Positions 1-5,008 of a DNA stretch of 5,008 nt are shown here, piece after piece; within the stretch, counting starts at the first letter, position 1, and every line of letters begins with the position of its first letter. Source of the stretch: UBA7236 sp035439505 (lineage in GTDB: Bacteria > Bacteroidota > Bacteroidia > Chitinophagales > BACL12). The stretch is taken from positions 1-5,008 of the forward strand of contig DAORKJ010000163.1 of assembly GCA_035439505.1 (NCBI GenBank). Reading direction: 5' to 3'. The notes under the pieces are model-generated. The model was not told where the DNA came from. It was given only the letters and a program-made list of their open reading frames with translations, and made no database searches. The position numbers and the translations under genes were made by a program.

Positions 1-128
1 AGAGTTTCGTGACAAACGACAAAACGTTTGAAATGGATGTAAGCGATTTACCTACAGGCACTTATGTGGTGGTAGTGCATATTGGAGATGATGAACCGGT
101 GATTGAAAAAGTGATGATAGGTAGATAA
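1..128 (+). CDS. C-terminal end of a T9SS type A sorting domain protein (5' truncated by window edge)
   Basis: Reading the frame that begins at base 3 gives 41 residues and a TAA stop at 126-128; the gene's start lies outside the window. The visible part contains MDVSDLPTGTYVVVV followed by a short strand and the ending EKVMIGR. This is the closing pattern of T9SS type A C-terminal sorting domains: a [L/F]PxGxY turn, a hydrophobic beta strand, then a basic tail. The protein should therefore be exported by Sec and then by T9SS, with this domain removed at the outer membrane. Its functional part is not visible, so the role is unknown. It converges on the minus-strand array and shares the hairpin terminator at 140-178. 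Its ending differs from those of the three minus-strand genes, so membership of the same propeller family cannot be judged. Confidence 0.85.
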   Translation, partial: SFVTNDKTFEMDVSDLPTGTYVVVVHIGDDEPVIEKVMIGR

Positions 129-139
129 TTCAAACTAAT

Positions 140-178
140 AAAAAACACTTATTGTAAATATTACAATAAGTGTTTTTT
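140..178. terminator. Bidirectional intrinsic terminator between convergent genes
   Basis: CACTTATTGTAA (146-157) is perfectly complementary to TTACAATAAGTG (161-172) around a 3-nt ATA loop. The stem extends through six A residues (140-145) pairing with six T residues (173-178), making 18 bp in all. On the plus strand the stem ends in seven T (173-179). On the minus strand the A run becomes a six-T tract. It lies 11 bp after the plus-strand stop and 11 bp after the minus-strand stop, exactly where one element can end both convergent transcripts. Confidence 0.9.
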
Positions 179-189
179 TATATACTTAA

Positions 190-2349
190 TTATTCAATTA
201 TACATGTTTGTTGAATAATCGAATTATTGTAATTAATTTCGATTATATAAAAACCTGCCGGCAAATTTGTTACATCAAACATTACCAATTCTTCATTTGT
301 TGTTGTTTGTTGGATTAATTGTCCAAATGCATTCATCAATTTTATTTGTTTAACACCTGAAAGTGAAGTATACACATTTACAGCATCATTTGCTGGATTA
401 GGAAATATGTTTACTTGGTTAATATGCGATACTTCAGTTTTGCAAGTTACATTAACCAAAATACTATTCGAAGTATTAAAACAACCCGTTTCTGTTTTAG
501 TGACAATACAGCGATAATTACCTGTAGTTGTAGCAACATAAGTATTCAAAACAGCACCGGGAATTGAGGTGCCGTCCTTTTGCCATTGATAGGTGCAACC
601 GGCTGTCGGCAATTCATTTAAATACACAAAATCGCCATCACAAAATGTAGTTGGTCCACCTGCAACAACTTTAGCTTTAGGTTTTTTATTTATCGTAACG
701 TGAATAATATTTGATGTAGCTTCACCACAATCACTGCTAGTAATACATGCATAATTTCCAGAAGCTAAAGCAACATATCCCGGACCGGTTGCACCGGGTA
801 ATGGTATACCATTTCGCGTCCATTGAACACTTGCACCTGTGTATTCAGCAAACATGGTGACACCGGCGCCTTGGCAAACAGATGTTTCACCAAGATTATA
901 AATATAAATATCTTCGATTACCGACTCATCAATTAATCCATCGCAATCATCATCGAGTGTATTACAAACTTCACCTGTTGAATCACAAACCGGTCGGAAT
1001 TTAATTAACCAAAAATCGAAACCACCATAAGAAGCAGCTGTTCTGTCGCCCGAAATTCCTGACGCCGAATTTCCTGCAATAACAAACTGACCGTTTTCAT
1101 TGCCAGACATCGCATAACCATAATCCTCTTCTAAACCACCGTATGTTTTATCCCAAATTACAGCGCCTAAACTATCAACACCAATTGCCCAATAATCGTA
1201 GGTATCGCCCCAATTGCCATTTGTTTTATCGCCTGATACACCTGATAATGAATGACCGGCCACTGCATATCCTCCGCTTGTAGTGAGCACAACGTCATAA
1301 CATAAATCCGCATGAATACCACCAAGTGTATTTTGCCATTCAATATTACCAAGATGGTCAACTTTTACTAACCAATAATCCATATCACCGGCTACACCTG
1401 AAATAGTATTTTCCGTTTTATCGCCTGAAATATTAGAGCTAGATTGAATAGCCAAAATAGCACCATTGTCCGGTGTAATTTTAGCTGCATACAGATTTTC
1501 CACAGAACTTCCACCAATTACATTTTGCCATATAATACTTCCCGAAGCATTCAGTTGCATAATCCATGCATCATAATTATTGAATGGACCAACAGGTGCC
1601 TCTGTTTTATCAAAACTAATTGGAGATGATGAATAACCACTGATAAAATATGTACCATCAGGTAATTGTTCAGCGGCATGACATTGATCAATGCTGGTTC
1701 CGCCAATGGTATTTTGCCAGCCAATTGAACCGTCGCTATTTAATTTAATAATCCAATAATCTAAATTGCCTTTACTATTTTCTGCTTTATCGCCGGAATT
1801 ACTTGAATTAGAATAACCGCCTATTATACATCCACCATCGCTGGTTTCATTTACATCTCCTAAATAATCGGTTCCATTACCGCCTAAATCTGTCTGCCAT
1901 AAAATGTTGCCAACTGCATCTATACGTAACAACCATATATCAGGTGTACCCGCTAAACTATTTTCGGTTTTATTGCCCGAAATAGGCGATTGAGAATATC
2001 CTCCGACAAAATAACCGCCGTCTGCAGTTTGCACAACTTGAACTAATACATCGAGGCCTGAACCACCATAAGTTTTTTGCCATTCCACATTGCCATCAGC
2101 ATCTAATTTTAGCACCCAATAATCACCAAGACCGAAGGCTGATTCCGTTTTAATTCCAGATATACCGGAGTAACTATAACCACCAACAATTGTTCCTCCA
2201 TCGTTTGTGGTACTAATTGAATAGGCTCCATCGTTAAGTGAGCCTCCATAAGCTTTTTGCCATTGATATGCTATTTGAGTGTGGGATAATTGTATTGAAA
2301 AAATCGATAACAATGCCAAACAGCCTAAATGGGATTTAAGTGTTTTCAT
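190..2349 (-). CDS. T9SS-exported seven-repeat propeller / MopE motif / Ig-like protein (downstream paralogue)
   Basis: A 719-aa predicted cell-surface or secreted protein; no enzymatic function is recognised. A signal peptide (residues 1 to about 24, hydrophobic core CLALLSIFSIQL) is followed by seven repeats of about 60 residues. Each repeat starts at a Trp (30, 90, 151, 211, 274, 338, 399) in the pattern WQxxxGGxxxD, then DGGY-type and GYSxS segments, an ISGxKTE loop and DYWxxKLD. Seven copies suggest a seven-bladed beta-propeller. CNTLDDDCDGLIDE (about 462-475) is a MopE-type putative metal-binding motif. Two Ig-like domains follow (about 480-552 with C492/W510/C535; about 558-636 with C570/W589/C614), then the T9SS type A sorting domain (about 645-719, IFPNPAN and LPAGFY). 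The frame is open to a GTG at 2427, but the ATG at 2349 was chosen because the signal peptide begins there and the upstream 26 residues look like noise. It is the last gene of the minus-strand array, 112 bp after its paralogue. It lacks the Asp-rich linker present in the other two members. Confidence 0.88.
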   Translation of the reverse strand: MKTLKSHLGCLALLSIFSIQLSHTQIAYQWQKAYGGSLNDGAYSISTTNDGGTIVGGYSYSGISGIKTESAFGLGDYWVLKLDADGNVEWQKTYGGSGLDVLVQVVQTADGGYFVGGYSQSPISGNKTENSLAGTPDIWLLRIDAVGNILWQTDLGGNGTDYLGDVNETSDGGCIIGGYSNSSNSGDKAENSKGNLDYWIIKLNSDGSIGWQNTIGGTSIDQCHAAEQLPDGTYFISGYSSSPISFDKTEAPVGPFNNYDAWIMQLNASGSIIWQNVIGGSSVENLYAAKITPDNGAILAIQSSSNISGDKTENTISGVAGDMDYWLVKVDHLGNIEWQNTLGGIHADLCYDVVLTTSGGYAVAGHSLSGVSGDKTNGNWGDTYDYWAIGVDSLGAVIWDKTYGGLEEDYGYAMSGNENGQFVIAGNSASGISGDRTAASYGGFDFWLIKFRPVCDSTGEVCNTLDDDCDGLIDESVIEDIYIYNLGETSVCQGAGVTMFAEYTGASVQWTRNGIPLPGATGPGYVALASGNYACITSSDCGEATSNIIHVTINKKPKAKVVAGGPTTFCDGDFVYLNELPTAGCTYQWQKDGTSIPGAVLNTYVATTTGNYRCIVTKTETGCFNTSNSILVNVTCKTEVSHINQVNIFPNPANDAVNVYTSLSGVKQIKLMNAFGQLIQQTTTNEELVMFDVTNLPAGFYIIEINYNNSIIQQTCIIE
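925..969 (-). other. MopE-type Asp/Cys putative metal-binding motif, downstream paralogue
   Basis: Encodes VCNTLDDDCDGLIDE between the repeat array and the first Ig domain. The CNxxDDDCDGxxDE pattern is the short motif annotated in many secreted bacterial proteins as a putative metal-binding (MopE-like) motif. The closely spaced Asp residues resemble calcium-binding DxDxDG loops and the two Cys could form a disulfide. The metal ligand is inferred. Confidence 0.75.
997..2262 (-). repeat. Seven tandem ~60-residue repeats (putative beta-propeller) in the downstream paralogue
   Basis: The seven Trp residues that open the repeats are 60, 61, 60, 63, 64 and 61 residues apart, and the last repeat ends at DFWLIKF just before the MopE motif. 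Every repeat carries a version of the (I/V/N)SxxKTE loop, the most divergent being ISGDRTA in repeat seven. The copy number and a Gly/Trp/Asp-rich repeat with about four short strands fit a seven-bladed propeller. No WD40, Kelch or NHL signature was seen, so the exact repeat family is not named. The fold is inferred. Confidence 0.75.
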
Positions 2350-2461
2350 ATTTAAATTGTGTTTGCACAAATTTAGCCCTTTTTTGCAGGAATTTAAGTG
2401 TGGAGAAATAAACACATTCAAATTCACGGTTTTTGGTGAATGAGAAAAGTTTTGCAGTTAA
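2350..2461 (-). promoter_or_regulatory. 112-bp spacer with a possible weak Bacteroidota promoter
   Basis: On the minus strand TAAATTTG (2375 down to 2368) matches the Bacteroidota -7 consensus TAnnTTTG and lies 18 bp before the ATG at 2349. No TTTG -33 element is present at the expected distance of about 19-20 bp, and AT-rich DNA gives such matches by chance, so the promoter call is weak. No Shine-Dalgarno sequence precedes the ATG; the leader is A/T-rich, as is usual in the phylum. A 6-bp stem (2422-2427 with 2436-2441, 8-nt loop) has no T tract and does not look like a terminator. Read-through from the upstream paralogue remains equally possible. Confidence 0.25.
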
Positions 2462-4678
2462 TTATTGTTTACAAAATGATAATGATTGATTAGTATTATA
2501 GTGTTGTAATTCGATGAAATATATGCCGGCAGGAAAATGTTCAACGACAATTTCGGCCATTTCATTATAACATGTTTGCTGTTGCACCTGTTGTCCTAAA
2601 TTATTATAAATTGTAATTAAGGCGTTTGTATTTTCCGGCAACTCAATAAATACAATTTCATCTGTTGGGTTAGGGTATACCAATATTTGTTTGTCTGTTG
2701 TTACTTCCCCTGCCGCATCGTCAGGTAAACCTTCTTTACATGGCACACTTACCGTAATTCCAGCAGAAGTTTTAAAACAACCAGTTACAATTTTCGTAAC
2801 ACGACATTTATAAATACCAGCAGTTGTTGCCAAATAATTAGTCGCTGTTGCACCAGGAATTGGCAATGCATCTTTATACCATTGATAACTGCAACCCGCA
2901 ACCGGACTAACATTTAAAGTAACATTTCCACCAACACAAAACGTAGTTGGCCCTGCAGCGGATATTATTGCTTTTGGATTTTTAAATACATTTACAAAGA
3001 TAGTCTCGGAAATTGCTGAGCCACAATCGCTGTTAGTTACACAGGTATAATTGCCTTTTGTTGTTGCAGTGTATGATGCTAATGTAGCTCCCGGAATATC
3101 AACACCATTTTTTTGCCATTGTAAGGATGTTCCGGAGTAGGTCGCAGTGAGCGACACGCTACCGCCCTGACAAAATTCGGTTGGACCGGCAGCAGTAATA
3201 TTAATTGTTTCTACTACATCATCATCAATTAAACCATTACAATTATCGTCGAGGGTATTGCAGAGTTCGGTGATTGGATTACATACCCCATTTATTTTAA
3301 TAATCCATGCATCGCTAAGACCAAATGATGGCATTGTTTTATTTCCTGAAATACCGGAAGAAGATTCCGCACTAATAATAAAACCACCATCAGAGGTTGG
3401 TGTAAAACTATTTCCTCTATCATATTGAATTCCGCCTATTACGCTTTGCCAGATAATGGAACCTGTAGTTTCGAGTGCTACAATCCAAATATCCGGAATA
3501 TCGGGGCCGCCGAAACGAGGTTCTGTTTTATCGCCACTAATATTGGATGTTGAATATCCTCCAATAACTAAAGTGCCATCAGCTAATTCAATACCATTAT
3601 AACAGACTTCATGTTTATTGCCACCGATGGTATTCTCCCAATAAAAATCACCATTTTGTTTTAATTTAATTACCCAATAATCATAATACTCCAAATCTGC
3701 ACCGAAGGTTGGTTCTGATTTATCGCCTGAAATTGGTGAATTAGAATAACCACCAATAAAATATCCGCCATCTGAAGTTTGGGAGCAAAAATAGAGTTCA
3801 TCATCAAGGCTTCCACCAATAGTATTCTGCCATTCGATATTTCCAACAGCATCCAATTTCAAAACCCAGTAATCAAAATCGCCTATTGGGTTTTCGGTTT
3901 TATCACCGGAAATCATAGAGTTGGAAGACCCGCCAATAATAAAACCACCGTCATCTGTAATGTTTAAATCTGCTAAAATATCAGCTGCACTTCCACCAAT
4001 TGCTTTTTCCCATAATTTATTTCCGTCAGCATCTAATTTTATCAACCAATAGTCGTATGAGCCTTTGGTTGCTTCAGTTTTATTACCTGAAATATCTGAG
4101 GCTGAATAAGCCCCTAAAATATAACCACCATCACTTGTTTGATGTATTTTATATAAATAATCAGTCACAAGTCCGCCAAAAGTATTTTGCCATTCGATAT
4201 TGCCTTCTGCATCCAATTTCAGCACCCAACAATCCTCCATGCCGTAGTTAGGAGATGTTTTATTTCCACCGGGTAATGAACTTGAAATTCCACCGACAAT
4301 GAATCCGCCATCGCTGGTTTGTTCAATATAAAAAGGATAGTCAACACCTGCTCCGCCATATGCTTTTTGCCATTCGATATTACCGATATTATCAGATTTT
4401 ATTATCCAGTAATCGCCTCCACCGTATGCAGCAACTGTTTTATTCCCTGTAGCCAAGGATGATGCGTAGCAAGCCATAATATAACCTCCGTCATTTGTTA
4501 TGGCTGTGTACACGCCATGATCATACGAAGTGCCTCCGTAGGCTTGTTGCCATTCAATACCCGGAAATTGCGCTTGTAATAAAGTAGATTGAAAAAAAAT
4601 AAATAATAACAGTGCATTACATTTAATTAATTTTCCAATTAATGCAAATCTGTTCATTTTTGTAATTTGTATTTTCAT
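2462..4678 (-). CDS. T9SS-exported seven-repeat propeller / MopE motif / Ig-like protein (middle paralogue)
   Basis: A 738-aa predicted surface or secreted protein with the same architecture as its downstream neighbour and no recognised enzymatic activity. The signal peptide has a Lys/Arg-containing n-region and the core NALLLFIFFQSTLL, with likely cleavage after LLQA (about residue 36). Seven repeats open at Trp 43, 103, 163, 223, 283, 347 and 410, the first five exactly 60 residues apart, with strong DYWxxKLDAxGNIEWQNTxGG and ISGDKTE motifs. CNTLDDNCNGLIDD (473-486) is a MopE-type motif. Ig-like domains span about 491-564 (C503/W521/C546) and 570-647 (C581/W600/C625), followed by the linker KEGLPDDAAGE and the T9SS type A sorting domain (about 664-738, VYPNPTDE and FPAGIYFIEL). 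The second Ig domain is about 58% identical to that of the neighbour by hand count (48 of 82). ATG 4678 leaves 14 bp after the upstream stop, suggesting co-transcription. An alternative ATG at 4657, preceded by an A-rich stretch, gives a more typical shorter n-region and is also credible. Confidence 0.9.
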   Translation of the reverse strand: MKIQITKMNRFALIGKLIKCNALLLFIFFQSTLLQAQFPGIEWQQAYGGTSYDHGVYTAITNDGGYIMACYASSLATGNKTVAAYGGGDYWIIKSDNIGNIEWQKAYGGAGVDYPFYIEQTSDGGFIVGGISSSLPGGNKTSPNYGMEDCWVLKLDAEGNIEWQNTFGGLVTDYLYKIHQTSDGGYILGAYSASDISGNKTEATKGSYDYWLIKLDADGNKLWEKAIGGSAADILADLNITDDGGFIIGGSSNSMISGDKTENPIGDFDYWVLKLDAVGNIEWQNTIGGSLDDELYFCSQTSDGGYFIGGYSNSPISGDKSEPTFGADLEYYDYWVIKLKQNGDFYWENTIGGNKHEVCYNGIELADGTLVIGGYSTSNISGDKTEPRFGGPDIPDIWIVALETTGSIIWQSVIGGIQYDRGNSFTPTSDGGFIISAESSSGISGNKTMPSFGLSDAWIIKINGVCNPITELCNTLDDNCNGLIDDDVVETINITAAGPTEFCQGGSVSLTATYSGTSLQWQKNGVDIPGATLASYTATTKGNYTCVTNSDCGSAISETIFVNVFKNPKAIISAAGPTTFCVGGNVTLNVSPVAGCSYQWYKDALPIPGATATNYLATTAGIYKCRVTKIVTGCFKTSAGITVSVPCKEGLPDDAAGEVTTDKQILVYPNPTDEIVFIELPENTNALITIYNNLGQQVQQQTCYNEMAEIVVEHFPAGIYFIELQHYNTNQSLSFCKQ
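3221..3265 (-). other. MopE-type Asp/Cys putative metal-binding motif, middle paralogue
   Basis: Encodes LCNTLDDNCNGLIDD at the boundary between repeat seven and the first Ig domain, the same position as in the downstream paralogue. Two Asp of the neighbour's motif are Asn here (DDNCNG instead of DDDCDG) and the final Glu is Asp; side-chain oxygens are kept at each position. An additional Cys at residue 466 precedes it, matching Cys455 of the paralogue. Confidence 0.72.
3290..4552 (-). repeat. Seven tandem ~60-residue (180-bp) repeats in the middle paralogue
   Basis: The repeats open at seven Trp codons with spacings of 60, 60, 60, 60, 64 and 63 residues. The DNA also keeps the period: the 14-mer TGCCATTCGATATT (plus-strand reading) occurs at 3828-3841, 4188-4201 and 4368-4381, that is, 360 and 180 bp apart. 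Repeats 2, 3 and 5 (GNIEWQ) carry these copies. The longer spacings after Trp283 and Trp347 come from loop insertions (GADLEYYDYW and GGPDIPDIW). A seven-bladed beta-propeller is the inferred fold. Confidence 0.78.
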
Positions 4679-4692
4679 TGCAATAAACTAAT

Positions 4693-5008
4693 TTATTGTT
4701 TGATAAAGGATTTAGCCTCCGATTCAGATGATGAAACTAATCTAACAAAATACATTCCCTGAGCAAGTAAACTAATATTTATCTGCGTTTGATTATCAGT
4801 CACGACACTTGTAAGTACTTTTTTACCCGTCGCATCAAAAACCGCTACTATTTCATTGTTATAAATATCAGAATTAAATTGAATATTTATAACTTCATTT
4901 GCAGGATTTGGGTAAATACTAAACCCGATTTGATTGCTTATTTCCTCCCCTGCCGCATCGTCAGGCAAGCCTTCTTTGCATGGTACTGATACGGTAATAC
5001 CTGCAGAA
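4693..5008 (-). CDS. C-terminal end of a third T9SS type A paralogue (5' truncated by window edge)
   Basis: The last 104 residues of a gene entering from the right edge. The frame stays open to the edge, so the TTG at 4968 that would give a 91-residue product is an internal Leu codon, not a start. The first 21 complete codons encode the end of an Ig-like domain (SAGITVSVPC) and the linker KEGLPDDAAGE, identical in protein to residues 638-658 of the middle paralogue. The T9SS type A sorting domain follows, with IYPNPANE, a strand-rich core, the turn LLAQGMYFVRLV and the basic end KSFIKQ. The protein is therefore exported by Sec and T9SS. An upstream propeller and metal motif are likely by homology but not visible. 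Its stop lies 14 bp before the start of the middle gene, which suggests one transcript. Confidence 0.88.
   Translation of the reverse strand, partial: SAGITVSVPCKEGLPDDAAGEEISNQIGFSIYPNPANEVINIQFNSDIYNNEIVAVFDATGKKVLTSVVTDNQTQINISLLAQGMYFVRLVSSSESEAKSFIKQ

Noticed and set aside
1167..1361. Short minus-strand open frame inside the downstream paralogue
   Set aside because: It lies in another frame of a well-supported gene and encodes no recognisable domain; the frame is open only because of the repetitive coding sequence. The same applies to the short frames at 1444-1629, 3670-3852, 3779-3967, 4000-4251 and 4789-4989.
2422..2441. Small hairpin in the 112-bp spacer as a terminator separating the two complete genes
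   Set aside because: The stem is only 6 bp with an 8-nt loop, and no T tract follows on the minus strand.
3828..4381. Recurring 14-mer TGCCATTCGATATT suggesting a CRISPR-like or intergenic repeat
   Set aside because: Its 180- and 360-bp spacing equals whole protein repeats and it encodes the same residues (NIEWQ) in the same frame, so it is coding-repeat homology.
190..4678. Two adjacent genes as halves of one frameshifted or split gene
   Set aside because: Each has its own signal peptide, full set of seven repeats, metal motif, two Ig domains and sorting domain, so both are complete paralogues.
4693..4968. A free-standing 91-residue protein starting at TTG 4968
   Set aside because: The frame is open to the window edge and the residues before it match the middle paralogue's Ig domain exactly, so this is the tail of a larger truncated gene.
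190..5008. A defence, toxin or mobile-element system
   Set aside because: No transposase, nuclease, toxin, integrase or inverted-repeat boundary is visible; all coding sequence is accounted for by exported structural-type proteins.

Overview
This AT-rich window looks like a member of the Bacteroidota. All four coding regions end in a type A C-terminal sorting domain of the type IX secretion system (T9SS), a system essentially confined to that phylum. The start contexts are A-rich rather than Shine-Dalgarno-like. Genus and species cannot be read from the sequence.

Layout: the left edge (1-128, + strand) is the last 41 codons of a T9SS cargo gene. It runs convergently into a minus-strand cluster, and a perfect 18-bp hairpin flanked by A and T runs (140-178) sits between the two and can terminate both. 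The rest of the window is a tandem array of three related minus-strand genes. In transcription order these are a truncated upstream member (4693-5008, C-terminal 104 residues only), a complete middle member (2462-4678, 738 aa), and a complete downstream member (190-2349, 719 aa). The spacing is 14 bp between the first two and 112 bp between the last two, so the array is probably wholly or partly co-transcribed.

The two complete proteins share one architecture: Sec signal peptide, seven tandem repeats of about 60 residues (very likely a seven-bladed beta-propeller), a short Asp/Cys-rich MopE-type putative metal-binding motif, two Ig-like domains and the T9SS sorting domain. The truncated third gene matches the middle gene exactly over the 21 residues visible at the end of its second Ig domain and linker, so it is probably another member of the family. 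All would be exported across the inner membrane by Sec and across the outer membrane by T9SS, to be released or fixed at the cell surface. A role in adhesion or in binding a surface ligand is a reasonable inference, but nothing here identifies a substrate or an enzymatic activity.

No RNA gene, mobile element or CRISPR array was seen. The most noteworthy points are the tandem array of propeller/metal-motif/Ig proteins, the strict 180-bp repeat periodicity, and a segment shared by two paralogues in which every DNA difference is silent while the adjoining sorting domains have diverged strongly.
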